A stretch of DNA of 64,000 nt from Pogostemon cablin (Eukaryota; Streptophyta; Magnoliopsida; Lamiales; Lamiaceae), in assembly GCA_023678885.1 (NCBI GenBank), contig CM042983.1, positions 22,612,279 to 22,676,278 on the forward strand, written 5' to 3'. A program made the position numbers and the translations under genes. Positions 1-10,690 of the stretch are shown one piece after another (the first letter of the stretch is position 1; every line of letters starts with the position of its first letter). A model generated the notes under the pieces. That model did no database searches. It was given only the letters and a program-made list of their open reading frames with translations, and was not told where the DNA came from.

Positions 1-270
1 CCTTGTATTTTGTGCAATCCTAGCTATATTGAAATGCTTTGTCTTTTATAATAATGACTTTTCTGCAGTCTGTTCTTTCCCTTGTTACTGTAATATGGTT
101 TGTTGGATTTGGAATCTTTTAATTGTTGGCTTGTATATATATCTGTTGCTGTGGGCGTAAGCGTTATGGCTACTCTCAATCTGCCTATATTCTATCCCTT
201 GTTTTGCTCTTATTGTTTATGATTACAACGGTATAAAATGGTGAAATTGAGATTCCTTGTTTTTCATTAG

Positions 271-1320
271 TTCACTAAAGAGTTGGCAAAGGTGGAGGAG
301 AAGCTTAAATTGATAGAGTCAATTCTCGATAGCAAGGGAATGATTATATAGTCTCCCTCTTACTCTTTTTCTGGGGCTTATATTCTTTAGACAACCAACA
401 TTCATACTCTGATGAGCATTTTTCTTGTATATAATATTGAAATTAAGAGAATTAATGATGAAAAAAAGGCTTCCATGACAGCTCAATTTGCAGCAGAAGC
501 CACTCTTCGGAGAGTTCATGCTGCTCTAAAGGATGGTGACATTCCTCCAATTGAAGCTATTTTGACTTCATTAGAGGCTGAGCTCAAGCTTGCAAGGCAG
601 GAGGTTTATATATTAGGCTTTTGCTCATGTAGTTTTATAATCTCTATTGAGTGAATAATTCAAATAAGTGAAATAACAAAAAACTGGACCGACTCACTAA
701 ATTAAAAGAGGCTGCCTTACTTGAGCAGAGAGAACTGCACAAATAGCATTGGCAAAAGCTTCTATGGTTGATGATCTCAACCAAGCATTAATGAAGCAGA
801 TAGAGATTTTCCAGGTATTGCATTATTATATGCATTGAATTTTGATTCTTGAAGGTAGCTTGTTGATTCTCAACTTTTTTTACACTATAAATTGGGCATG
901 ATCCTTTTTTTTAAAAAAACAATCAGGAAGAGAATAAGATATTGGACAAAATGCATGGGCAAAAGGTCACCGAGGTTGAAAAACTCACCCAAATTCTGTG
1001 TGAACTCGAAGAAGCTGTGCTCGCTGGCAGTGCAACTGCTAATGCTGTGCGTGACAACCAGCGAAAAGTTCAAGAGATGAATGTAATTATCTTTAACCCA
1101 TTTATTCACTGAACTATATTGTATCAAATGATCATTGAAATTTAGTGGAATATCTTTTGATTCTGATCTTCAGGAGAAATGAAAAACTCTTGATAGAGAG
1201 CTTGCCCATGCCAAAGTAACATGAAATAGGGTAGCAACTGTTGTAGCTAATGAATGGAAAGATGCTAATGACAAAGTGATGCCCGTCAAATAATGGCTTG
1301 AGGAAAGAAGATTCTTGCAG
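271..1320 (+). pseudogene. MAP70 (microtubule-associated protein 70) pseudogene fragment
   Basis: Five exon-like blocks with introns retained (about 271-345, 430-606, 680-813, 925-1083, 1172-1320) translate to the conserved coiled-coil core of plant MAP70, which binds cortical microtubules. Recognisable strings include QFAAEATLRRVHAA, PPIEAILTSLEAELKLARQE, EENKILDKMHGQKVTEVEKL and NRVATVVANEWKDANDKVMP. The last block carries three in-frame stops (TGA, TGA, TAA at conserved Arg/Ala/Gln-type positions), and the third block has a small frameshift after LLE. The intact family protein is around 600 residues; only about 230 are represented and both ends are missing. Retained introns rule out a processed retrocopy. 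The position next to an RPA-like relic and a Helitron 3' end suggests capture. Confidence 0.8.
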
Positions 1321-1617
1321 GTATAAATGCATGCATCTTTTCTCTAGGACCAAAATGGTAAGTTCACAATTCACTTTTCAATGTTAATCCCCTATTCTAC
1401 TTCTAAAATTTATTCCAAAATATATATTTATCTATTAGTGATAACTTTGTATTTGAAAATCTGATGTCTTATGAAACGTAAAACTTTAAGACTAAACCTC
1501 ACATCTTAAGATATGTGTTTTTGGTATTCCCTTTTAATTGTTAGTGCGCTATGATTTGATTGATTACTGTAAAAAAAATTTGTTACTATCATTCCAGTTT
1601 GGAAAAAAAAAAGAATA

Positions 1618-2291
1618 TGTCAAAATGATGATTGAACAAAGGCTTTATGTGAAGGAGTACCTAAACAATGACAAACCCAATTAGTATCAAATTAAAACTA
1701 TCACTGAAATCTCCTCCTTGCCAGAAAAGGTGAAAGAAACACCATGCACACACCTCACAATTTTACATCTTGTGTGCCCAAAATGTTCAGAATCTTTTGG
1801 AGAAAATTATGGCATCGAGTTCACTTACCTATATTACAATTACATTTCCCCATATAGGAAACCAATGTAAGAAACTATATGCTCTTTTAATAAAATTTAT
1901 GACATTCTTTCAGCACAATTGTTCCATAACATAATAAATATAAACAGCTTCAGCTTCAAGGTAGAACTCCATGATGACAAAAGGGAAACTTTAGAGATTG
2001 TTATGCAGAATAACGGAGCTGAAACATTTTTAGGTATGTCAGGGCAAGAAGTTGCCGAGGCTGAGCTACAGGTAAACAACTTAACTATGATTCATTCCGT
2101 CCACAAGCAATTAATATATTAATTTATAATATTCATACATAATAGGGGAATACAACAATAGCTGACCAAATAAGTGAGAAATACATCAATGTGCCCCTAT
2201 TGTTCCATGTCAAAGTTGAAACAATAAATCCAAGTAAAAAGACCAAGCGCTACATTGTGATGAGATGCCTCCAACCAGAAGATACACCTTA
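1618..2291 (+). pseudogene. RPA1-like C-terminal OB-fold relic
   Basis: Three blocks resemble the DBD-C region of replication protein A large subunits (single-strand DNA binding). Around 1690-1865 an open stretch has a CPKC half zinc finger and a tyrosine-rich segment. Around 1915-2070 lies VELHDD...ETLEIVMQNNGAETFLGMSGQEVAEAEL, matching the OB-fold strand that ends in a GMSxxEV-type helix; 2145-2291 holds a further strand pair ending in a TAG stop. The second CxxC of the zinc finger is missing, and stops (for example TAG near 1683 and TAA at the end of the zinc block) separate the pieces unless introns are assumed. RPA1-like domains are typical cargo of plant Helitrons, which fits the Helitron end at 2972. 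Family assignment is by motif memory, so moderate confidence. Confidence 0.5.
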
Positions 2292-2493
2292 GACATCTCA
2301 AACCTACATATCAAGAATCCAACACACAAGAAAGTAGCATAGGCATCACCAAAACACATGAAACAAGACTAAAAACTTCATGCATAAATTTTGGATTCTT
2401 ATACCGCGTGTGAATATCTATCTTCAAATGCACATTCTCTACTACACTTTTGTTATTTTATTGCTAGAACATGTACGCTAACACTAAATTGTA

Positions 2494-2682
2494 CTCCCTC
2501 CGTCCCACCTAAATAGCACCATTTTACTATATTATTTTTCTCTTTTAGTAAAATGGGCCCACCAATGACCCACTACTACCCATCACATCTCTCTAATACA
2601 CCTACTCACTTTATATAAAATAATAATTTCCTTAATTTACGTGCAAAAAGCAAATGCACCTTTTTGCCCGGGATGGAGGGAG
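2494..2682. mobile_element. Stowaway MITE (copy 1)
   Basis: 189 bp element bounded by TA dinucleotides (2492-2493 and 2683-2684) with terminal inverted repeats CTCCCTCCGTCCC / GGGATGGAGGGAG, the Stowaway (Tc1/mariner) signature. No coding capacity. It is the same family as the copies at 54767 and 57370 (shared ACTACCCATCACATCTCTC and GTGCAAAAAGCAAAT blocks). Confidence 0.93.
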
Positions 2683-2940
2683 TACATGTTTTACTTGACT
2701 AAATGAACTCGAACTCAGGAATGATTTTGTAAATTTTTTGTATTATATTTAGGCTCCTTAGTGAGAAGTTTCTCCTGTGGATTATATTTGTGATCATTGT
2801 GATACTTTTGGAAACACTCAACCACTACTCTTCAGTGCATACCAACTAATGAATGTTCCACCTTGAATTCAAGCATTTATTGACATTTTTTGTGTCAGAA
2901 ATCTCACTAACAAAACTATGTACTTGAAATTGTCCGGGCT

Positions 2941-2973
2941 AGCACCTCACTAAGGTGCTGCTCTTTGCCTAGT
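2941..2973 (+). other. Helitron 3' terminus: hairpin plus CTAG-T
   Basis: Perfect inverted repeat AGCACCT/AGGTGCT with a 5 nt loop, 9 nt spacing, then CTAG followed by T. This is the expected 3' end of a rolling-circle Helitron inserted between A and T. Confidence 0.6.
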
Positions 2974-4130
2974 AATTATAATTATACTGAAAGAATGTAT
3001 TTTTATAATTTTGATATTTTAAACAAATATTAATAAAAAAAAGGAAAAAATATTATGTATAATTTAATAATGAATTTATTACTACCTAGTACAAAATATA
3101 CTATTATATACAAAGAATCTATTTTTTTACTACCCACTACAAAATCATTTTATAAAAAGTCTCAATTGCCCCTGAATACATCAATTAAATAGAATAGGTA
3201 GAAATTTATTTTGAGATGATAAGATCATGTACTACATTATAGTTCTCTCTCTTTTCATATTTAAAATATTTCACATATCTGAATTCTCTCCCCCCACAGA
3301 TCCCTCTTCTCGCCATTTCTCTCTGAGAATCGACATACCACTTTGAAGATCTTATCTCTCTCGAAGAATAATTCATCGTTCATTCTCGCTCTCGAATTTC
3401 TACAAGGAATTTCAATCCTCACAAATCATGTTCATTTGCAGTGATAGATTTGATCGAAGCAAAGAAGAAGAAAATTACTCTAGTGTAAAAAATGGGTAAC
3501 AACATCAGTCATGCGATGGCATAATATTGGTGGGCAAATCAACTCCGTCGGAGTTTGATTCATGGGCAGTAATGCTGCTGGAGTTCTGGGCGAGACAATA
3601 TAGAAAGTACAAGCAATTGAGGAGATGAAGACTTTGAGGTTAATTAAAATTTAAAATATTCAGCATGTTTTGAATCCTCAATACGAACAACTCAATTCTG
3701 GATCCTGAATATGACTAACTCAATTATGAATATGAATACACTATTACGAATAGTTAAAATGGAGTTTGAATTTCGAATACTGGGATTTATTTGATAATGC
3801 ATTCAATTTTTACGTACTCAATGACTTGTACTTATTTTGCTATGTTTTCATTTTCGATATTGGAGTTCAATTAGGGTTCAATTGCACTGTATTCAATTCT
3901 TCATATATTTGGATTTTTAATTCTTCATATGCAATTCCTGGAAATTTGAAATTCTTCGTATATGTGGGGTTCAATTTGCTAGAATTTTCATCGACAATTT
4001 CGGTGTTCAATGCTGGTTCAATTATTTTATATTTTTCATATATTCGGATTTTCATGTTTTGTGATATGTATTCAGAAATGTGATAGGTATGCAAAAATAG
4101 CTTCATTACGGTTTTAATATTTGTGAGTGG
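2974..4130. other. intergenic; pyrimidine-rich leader-like stretch, no gene
   Basis: No supported coding region. About 3240-3480 is strongly pyrimidine-rich (ctctctcttttc, ctctccccccacag, ctctctcgaag) and looks like the 5' leader of a plant gene, but no ORF follows. About 3650-4090 has repeated attcagaa/tatgaata words that recur at 18280-18380 beyond element E1, so this DNA is the pre-insertion site of E1. Confidence 0.6.
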
Positions 4131-4348
4131 GGATTTGATGAGTGTGTAAATTCACAAGTTTGGAATCATATTTTATGTTAGTTTTGGATAGTTTTGAGAT
4201 GGAAATAGGTGGAAAACCTATATATATTGTGAATTATCATGAATCAGGTGTTAGTGGAGCTATTTAAGTGGTTTTCATAGCAAAAACGGAGTGGAAGTAC
4301 CAAGAATTGAAGAGACGAAGTTGAGACCACGCGAACCGCCAAGGAAAG

Positions 4349-4711
4349 AGTAGGGTTCGACCTGATGGAGGAGGGTTCGACTTCTCCTACAGGTCGAACC
4401 AGCATTGAAAAATTGCAGAAGGAAGGTTCGACCACGACTCAAGGGGTTCGACCTGTTTATCAGGTCGAACCATGGTCGAACCAGTTCGCGAGAAGATGGG
4501 TTCGACCACGATGTTGGGGTTCGACCTGACAGTTGGTCGAACCAGGAGCGGAAATTATCTAGTGGTAAGGTTCGACCTGGGTTTGACCAAAGAGGGAGTG
4601 GTTCGACCTGTACAGTTGGTCGAACCAAGTGCAGAATGTGTCCAGTAGTAGGGTTCGACCTGTGGTTCAACTTGTGGCCGATGGTTCGACCTGTTTGATG
4701 AGGTCGAACCA
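4349..4711. repeat. TTCGACC/GGTCGAA palindrome array, LTR copy
   Basis: About 18 half-sites of GGTTCGACC or its complement GGTCGAACC in 360 bp, several paired as hairpins (for example GGTTCGACCTG, short loop, CAGGTCGAACC near 4445-4471). Spacers include the recurring words TTGCAGAAGG and TGTCCAG, which also occur in the internal arrays of the same element. It lies about 100 bp upstream of the LTR TATA box, a position suited to U3 regulatory repeats. Confidence 0.9.
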
Positions 4712-4805
4712 AAACATGGAAACTTACCTTATCCAGATTTTCGAGGCCAAAACGCGTGGGATCACTTGAAAAGCCCATTCTAAGCCCTAGAGATGTGATT
4801 ACAAG

Positions 4806-4813
4806 TATAAAAA
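4806..4813 (+). promoter_or_regulatory. probable TATA box of E1 5' LTR
   Basis: TATAAAAA in the context ACAAGTATAAAAAGAAGC. The same box is at 17246-17253 in the 3' LTR and, on the minus strand, in the related solo LTR near 22860-22870. It lies directly downstream of the palindrome array in all three. Confidence 0.55.
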
Positions 4814-5810
4814 GAAGCTCATGCAGTCAAGAAAACAATGACGACGCGAGAATCATAAGAGGAGACAAGAGAAGAGATTAGTGATCCATCCGGAGGGCGG
4901 TGACAGAGATGTAGCTGGAGATTCAAGTAAGATTGGTCCAACTAACCATGATTGTTCTTAGATCAATCATGGGCTAGAGCCACTTCGGTAGTTCTAGGGT
5001 TATGAAGGATTCACGAGTTAATTTATATTTCGTGTGTATACTCCGTACAACACTACTTGTGGTTTATTTTATATAAGATTGCACGTTTTTAATCCATACT
5101 CATAGTTGTTTTGTGCATCAATAATCGTTGTGTAGAGTCTGAATGCATAACATGGTTATTGGTTGAGTGCGTTCACTAATAAGCAGGGTTTATTGTTATA
5201 ATTCTAAGAGAATGAATTCTGAGGTTTTATTAGAACCGTCTTATATGAATGTTTGTTAATTGAATTGAATTCGGGTTAACAAGTAGGATTAAGAGTATAA
5301 CTTTATAGTACCTAAAAAGGGAGATCAAATCAGGTTAGAGTACTAAGTGCACGGGAAATAATTGATTATGATAGTACCTAGAAAGAGAGGTAAAGTATAC
5401 GTCTTGCTCTGAGGATATTTACACGTGTCAAAAGCTTATCTATTTGTGTCTATAGAATAGATTTGTATGGTCTAGCGATGCATCCATAAACCACAAGGCA
5501 GAGTCGGACATCGACACAAAAAAATATGAATTAACGAATGAAACTGGATGGCTTGACGAACTACCTATTATCTTATTTGATCACAACTACTATTTTCTTG
5601 TTCTTGTTATTTAATTGCTATTTCAATTATTACTTAATTTACAAACCAAAATTACAATTCTCAACATAGTCATAATTGCTAGAAAATAACTAAAGTGATA
5701 TTTATTCGTCCTGTGGATTCGATATTTAACTTGGTCACCTTCGAAACTACAATTGATATCCTTCATACTTGGAGATTAATTGTGTGTTGAGAAAATGCTC
5801 ATCAAGTTTT

Positions 5811-5828
5811 TGGCGCCGTTGCCGGGGA
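5811..5828 (+). other. E1 primer binding site (tRNA-Asp type)
   Basis: TGGCGCCGTTGCCGGGGA, six bases after the 5' LTR, is complementary to the 3' end of plant tRNA-Asp including CCA. The identical site is in E2 at 20568. Confidence 0.9.
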
Positions 5829-5914
5829 CGGCTTAAAATATCTTTTTGTTATTTCTAGTTTGTTAAGGCTATTTTTCTTGTTTTGTTGTTTTAATTCTAG
5901 TTCTTTTTAGGTGC

Positions 5915-7480
5915 ATGCTTACGAGATCAAAGAAAGGTGAACTTGAACCCTACAATCCTGAAATCGGAGCATCGTCAAGAAAGAAGAAGAAGAAGAAGAG
6001 CAAGGCAAAGACTATTGATCCAACTGAAGCTCTGAATTTTGGAGTTGAAGTTGACGAGTAGAATTCGAAGACGATTGAAGCTACAACTGAAGTTAATTCA
6101 GGAGTAAGGACAGTCAACATGGCAGCGAATCCGGATAATCTAGCCATCCGAGAGGTTTTTAGAAACAATGGGGCTGGAAATTTTGGGCTTCTAGGAGCAA
6201 GGGAAACTAATTCAGCGTTCGATCTTCATCCCGTTCTTATTAGCATGATAGAAAGGAACTCCTTTTCAGGAGGGTCTTTCGAGGATCCACAGCTGCATCT
6301 GAACAAGTTCTTGGGCTATGCAAGTACTCAAAAAGACGTAGGAGAACATGAAGATGCAAGAAAGATCCTTTTGTTCAAATTCTCGCTTACTGAAAAGGTG
6401 AGAGATTGGTACTACACTATCAACGCAGCTGAGTGCACCACTTGGGAGCAACTGAAGTTAAGGTTCTTGGAGAGGTATATGCCACCTTCAAAGGTGTTTA
6501 AGATGAAGTAAGACATTAACTAATTCGCTATGGGTGGAGGAGAAAAATTTCATGAAGCATGGGATAGATTCAAAGACATGCTTAGGAAGTGTCCTCAACA
6601 TGGGCTATCTGAAGCTCAATATATCAGTATATACTACAATGGATTGGACTGTGATTCACGAGTTTTATTGGATGCTTCCTCTATTGGAGCATTGCTTACA
6701 AAGTCATCCGTAGAGGCCGAAAAGTTATTTGAAGATATTTCGATGAATTCGAGGGATTGGCCAACTGGTAGAGTTATAGGTACTTATGTCCTTGGTAAGA
6801 TAGCTAAGGTTGAACAAGCAATGGTTAAAACAAGTAGAGAGGATGAGATCATCTCTAGCTTGTCCAATATCAACAAGCTACTTGAATCCCAACAGAAGCA
6901 AATCAGCGAATTATCTCAGCGCGTACCAATCATGCAGCAGGAGTTAAAGAATGAGGGACCAATCCAAGAGGAGTTGGAAGAGGCACACTATGCCATGGGT
7001 CAAAGTATTCAAGGGACTAGGTATCCAAATCAAGGAAACCGGAATTACCAAGGGAACTATCGAGGAAACTTTAATAATCATGGTCCCCGGGTAGTTATCA
7101 ACAGCCTAGGAGGCCGGAGTTCTCATGGAGCAATCCAAATAATGCGATTCATCCTCCGATGGGTGTTGAACCGGGTGCTAAGGTGGAAGAAGGGAAATCG
7201 GGTCTTGAGGATACTGTGAACATGTATATGGCCAAGAATGATGAAAGAGTTAACCGCCTTGAGGCCAAACTTGAAAAGAAAATCGATGCAAACCATGAGG
7301 TTATATCTAAGCAGGTGAAGGACCTTACGTTACTGATGGGGGGAGATGGCAGGAAGTGTTAACAAGCTTACTCAAACTCTTGAGAAGGGGAAGTTCCTGT
7401 CTCAAAGTATTGAGAATCCAAGGTCCTGCAACGCCATCACATTAAGGTCGGGAATGCAGTACGAGGGACCTATGAGGCCG
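5915..7480 (+). pseudogene. gag: E1 gag (Athila-type), broken
   Basis: Capsid/nucleocapsid precursor. ATG at 5915 is the first in the frame that runs into gag and opens with a basic stretch including KKKKKK. The retrotransposon gag core is at about 6236-6800, with FKFSLTEKVRDWYY, TTWEQLKLRFLERYMPPSKV and FHEAWDRFKDMLRKCPQHGL. It is followed by Asn/Gly-rich repeats (YRGNFNNHG) and a coiled-coil segment (NDERVNRLEAKLEKKID). Breaks: TAG at 6059, TAA at 6509 and 6521, one base missing in the C run at 7085-7088 and one extra G at 7338-7343; the two indels offset each other. The three stops are compatible with C-to-T change of Gln codons. The frame continues without a boundary into the array and protease. 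Confidence 0.88.
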
Positions 7481-7507
7481 GAATCAAATTTGGACATGTC
7501 TAGGGCG

Positions 7508-8022
7508 AGGTTCGAACATGGTTCGACCAACATTGAAGGTCGAGCTATACAGGGGAGGTCGAACCAACACACTGGACACGATCAGGAGAGATTGCAGCAT
7601 CGGTTCGACCAAACTGCAGATGGTTCGACTTGTCCCACAGGTCGAACCATGGTCGAACCCCACAACTCGGAGCACTCTATTTTTCCAGAACACCAGTTCG
7701 ACCAAACCAATCTTGGTTCGACTTATCCAACAGGTCGAACCCAGGTCGAATCGCACCACTTGGAGCACTCTGTTTTGTCACAGCAATGGTTCGACCACGA
7801 CGGTCATGGTTCGACCTATCAAACAGGTCGAACCTTGGTCGAACCGGATGGCGGAAGGAGTACAGTAGACCGGTTTGACCTAGGTACCCATGGTTCGACC
7901 TGTTTCACAGGTTGAACCCAGGTCAAACCTCAAATTCAAAAAGAGAGCCATTGTCCAGAAGGTAAGTTCGACCAGTACGTACATGGTTCGACCTGTTCCA
8001 CAGGTCGAACCCTGGTCGAACC
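7508..8022. repeat. coding palindrome array between gag and protease of E1
   Basis: Five units starting near 7602, 7694, 7788, 7871 and 7966 (spacing 92, 94, 83, 95), preceded by a looser stretch. Each unit is a nested inverted repeat: TTCGACC, then a hairpin of the type GGTTCGACCTGT / 3 nt / ACAGGTCGAACC, then GGTCGAACC, then a spacer such as GGAGCACTCTATTTTTCCAG. In the gag-pol frame it encodes a roughly 31-residue peptide repeat (RFDQT..GSTCPTGRT.VEPH). One unit carries a TGA at 7913 (CGA to TGA). It is the same motif as in the LTR. Confidence 0.9.
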
Positions 8023-8032
8023 CCACCAGAAA

Positions 8033-9330
8033 TTGTCTGTTGCCACTTCGAACACTCTCGATGATGTTGATGATACTCCAGTGGTTCGGAATGAACAAAG
8101 TACTAAGATAATAGCTGAGAAAAAGTGGGAGAGAGCCAAGCGTTTGAGAGCCGAAAAGAAGAAAGCGGAGAAGGTTGATCGTGATGAATGGGGGATTCCC
8201 AAAACAAAGATACCTCCGCCGTTTCCTTACAAGCTTATGAAGAAGGGATTGGAAGAGAAGTTCAAGAAGTTTTCAGAGATAATGAACAAAATAAGCTTGA
8301 ACATTTCTTTCCTAGAGGCAATCATGGAGATGCCGTACTATGCCTGATTTCTAAAGGACATATTCTTGAAGAAGCGGAGCTTAACTGGAATTGAAACGGT
8401 AAATTTATCTGAGAATTGCAGCTCAATCATCCAAAGGAAGCTGCCGCAAAAGATGTAGGATCCGGGGAGCTTCACTATTCTATGTGAAATCGGAAAGGGG
8501 CCGGCACGGCGAGCTTTGTGCGATCTAGGGGCGAGCATAAATTTGATGCCTTTGTCCATCTTTCAGAGGCTTGGTTTGGGGGAGTTGACCCCTACAACAG
8601 TGGTTCTCCAATTGGCGGACAGGTCGATGACGTTTCCAAAAGGTATAATTGAAGACGTTCTCGTTAAAGTGGAGAAGCTAGTCTTTCCTGTGGACTTTCT
8701 TGTGCTAGAGATGGAAGAAGACAAGGATAATATCCCTTTAATCTTGGGGAGACCTTTCCTTGCTACTGCTGGAGCTATGATTGATGTTCAGAAAGGAGAG
8801 CTTAGATTGTGGATGGACAAAGAAGAAGTTCTTTTCAACTTAGACAAAGCAATGAAGATGCCAATGGAGTCGCAGTGTCATAGTATTGATGTGGTGGAGG
8901 AGATTGTGAAGGAGGACATGTCTCTGATCCTGTCAAAGGATCCTCTTGAGACATGTTTGATGGAATCTCTTACTTATCCTACTACGGAGCTTGACGGACT
9001 CTCCAACGAGGTATGTATTGACTTTCTTGAAAACTTACTTGCTTTGGGTGATGACAGGTTTGAATCGGGAAGAACTAAGGTGGAAGAAGTCAAGTGGACT
9101 AGGAAGTACTTGCCTTTGGATAGCGAGAGCCCTCCGATGGAGGTGAGGAAAGAGGAGTTGAAACTTTTGCCGGAACACTTGAAGTACGCTTTTCTTGGCG
9201 ACAATGAAAAATATCCGGTAATTGTATCTTCTTCTCTTGATGATGATCAACTTGAGGAGTTATTGAACGTTCTTAGGAAGTATAAATCTGCGATTGGTTG
9301 GTCTCTTGAGGATTTGAAAGGAATTAGTCC
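8033..9330 (+). pseudogene. E1 protease region of pol, broken
   Basis: Aspartic protease that would process Gag-Pol. Upstream linker KKWERAKRLRAEKKKAEK and DEWGIPKTK, then the catalytic motif CDLGASINLMPLS at about 8519-8557 and the closing ILGRPFLATAGAMIDV at about 8750-8800, a spacing normal for retroviral-type proteases. A long acidic linker (about 8830-9300) leads to RT. Breaks: TGA at 8345 and TAG at 8456; the latter replaces a Lys-type codon and so is not a simple C-to-T change. The frame is otherwise open from 8516 to 9544. E2 has a close homologue (about 24400-25100). Confidence 0.9.
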
Positions 9331-10690
9331 TTCGTATTGTATGCATAGGATAAGATTGTTATACGAGGCAAAGGCAAGTGTTCAGAATCAGCAGAGGGTT
9401 AATCCCGCGATTCAAGAGGTAATTAGGAAACAAATCCTTACGTGGTTGGATGCCGGAATCATATATCCTATTAGTGATAGTCCCCATGTGAGTCCATTGC
9501 ATGTAGTTGCTAAAAAAGGGGGGTATGACTGTCGTGAAAGCTGAGGATGGAGAAGCGATAGTCACAAGGATTCCTACGGGATGGCGTACATGTGTAGATT
9601 TTAGGAAGTTGAATGAAAACATGTGTAAGGATCATTTTCCTCTTCCTTTCATGGATCAAATGTTAGATCATCTTGCAGGGTATGAGTTTTATTGTTTCTT
9701 GGATGGATACTCGGGGTACAACTAAATTATTATTGCCCTCGAGGATCAAGAAAAGACCACTTTTGCTTGCCCCTACGGGACCTTTGCTTTTCGAAAAATG
9801 CCATTTGGGTTATGTAATGCGCCTGCTACTTTTCAGAGATGCATGATGGCAATATTCGATGGGTTGATAGAGAAGATCATGGAGGTGTTCATGGATGATT
9901 TTTCTATTTTTGGTTCCTCTTTTGATATTTGTTTGTCTAACCTAGCTACTGTTTTGAAGAGATGCCAAGTGACTAATCTTATCTTGAATTGGGAGAAGTG
10001 CCACTTCATGGTGAAGGATGGGATTGTTCTTGGGTATCATGTCTCGGCTAAAGGGTTGCAGGTAGATCGTGCTAAAGTGGTGGCGATTGAGAAGCTTCCA
10101 ATACCGACCAATGAAAGAGGAGTGCGGTCCTTCCTTGGACACGCCGGTTTTTACAGGAGATTTATAAAAGACTTCTCAAAATACTCTAAGCCCTTATCTC
10201 GCTTACTTGAAAAGGATGTTCCTTTTGTGTTTGATGATGATTGCCTAACAGCTTTTCAAGTTTTGAAGGAGGCACTTATTTCTGCACCTATCTTGATCAC
10301 ACCGGATTGGACTCAACCGTTTGTACTAATGTGTGATGCAAGTGATGTAGCACTTGGAGTGGTGCTTGGATAGCTGAAGGAAAAGAAGTTTTGCGCCATT
10401 TACTACGCAAGTAAGACTTTCGATGCGGCACAAAAGAATTACATGGTGACTGAAAAGGAGTTTTTGGCGGTTGTGTACGCATTCGATAAGTTTCGTCAGT
10501 ATTTGGTTGGCATGAAGACTATTGTGTACACGGATCATTTTGCGATTCGGTACTTGATAGAAAAGAAGGAGATGAAGTCTAGGATAATAAGGTGGATTCT
10601 TTTACTTCAAGAGTTTGACATGGAGATCCAGGATAAGAAAGGTTCTGATAATGTGCTAGCGGATCATTTTTCGAGATTGGAGACTAGTGA
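9330..10690 (+). pseudogene. E1 reverse transcriptase and RNase H, broken
   Basis: RT with WLDAGIIYPISDS at its entry, TGWRTCVDFRKLN, FPLPFMDQMLDHLAG, DGYSGYN, MPFGLCNAPATFQRCM and the active site VFMDDFSIFG (about 9885-9913; Met in place of the usual Val is normal in Athila). The thumb segment NERGVRSFLGHAGFYRRFI is followed by RNase H (LMCDASD at about 10330, ASKTF, VTEKEFLAVVYAF, VYTDHFAIRYLI, GSDNVLADHFSRL). Breaks: one extra base in the A6G6 run at 9512-9523 shifts frame, TAA at 9723 replaces the Gln-type codon after GYN, TAG at 10371. All catalytic residues seen are intact. Confidence 0.95.

Larger units (their letters stand above)
1..2972 (+). mobile_element. candidate Helitron (3' portion) carrying captured exons
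   Basis: The right end shows Helitron 3' features: a perfect 7 bp hairpin at 2941-2959 (AGCACCT, 5 nt loop, AGGTGCT), then 9 nt, CTAG at 2969-2972 and a T at 2973, the expected host base. Upstream on the same strand lie an RPA1-like domain relic (1618-2291) and MAP70 exon relics (271-1320). Plant Helitrons are known to carry RPA-like genes and to capture host exons with their introns, so one Helitron explains all three. The 5' TC terminus is not visible and probably lies left of the window. No Rep/helicase sequence is seen. The alternative is two independent host pseudogenes next to a fortuitous hairpin. A Stowaway MITE is inserted at 2494-2682. Confidence 0.5.
4136..5804 (+). repeat. E1 5' LTR
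   Basis: Direct repeat of 16593-18243, TG...CA bounded. From the start: about 210 bp of unique U3, the TTCGACC/GGTCGAA palindrome array (4349-4711), a TATA-like box at 4806-4813, then a long R/U5 region. Relative to the 3' copy it has about 20 extra bases near 4500, in the array, the kind of change expected from slippage between repeat half-sites. Confidence 0.95.

Noticed and set aside
3766..4106. 105-codon plus and 79-codon minus ORFs
   Set aside because: AT-rich intergenic DNA with Phe/Tyr/Asn-biased composition and no domain; overlapping frames on both strands.
4349..4711. Pol III B-box promoters (GGTTCGANNCC) or tRNA-derived sequence
   Set aside because: GGTTCGACC resembles the start of a B box, but the required C after two variable bases is usually absent (GGTTCGACCTG, GGTTCGACCAC), and no A box or tRNA fold is seen.
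4275..4778. 167-codon minus-strand ORF in the E1 5' LTR (and similar ORFs at 7484-8202 and 16732-17067)
   Set aside because: It runs along the TTCGACC/GGTCGAA array, whose half-sites have no stop in any frame; the peptide is only repeated palindrome translation (RSNP, GRT, VEP) and is not conserved as a protein outside the array.
7508..8022. CRISPR-like array (regular ~93 bp spacing, palindromic repeats)
   Set aside because: Plant nuclear retrotransposon context, spacers are themselves repeated, unit is a nested inverted repeat and no cas genes are present.
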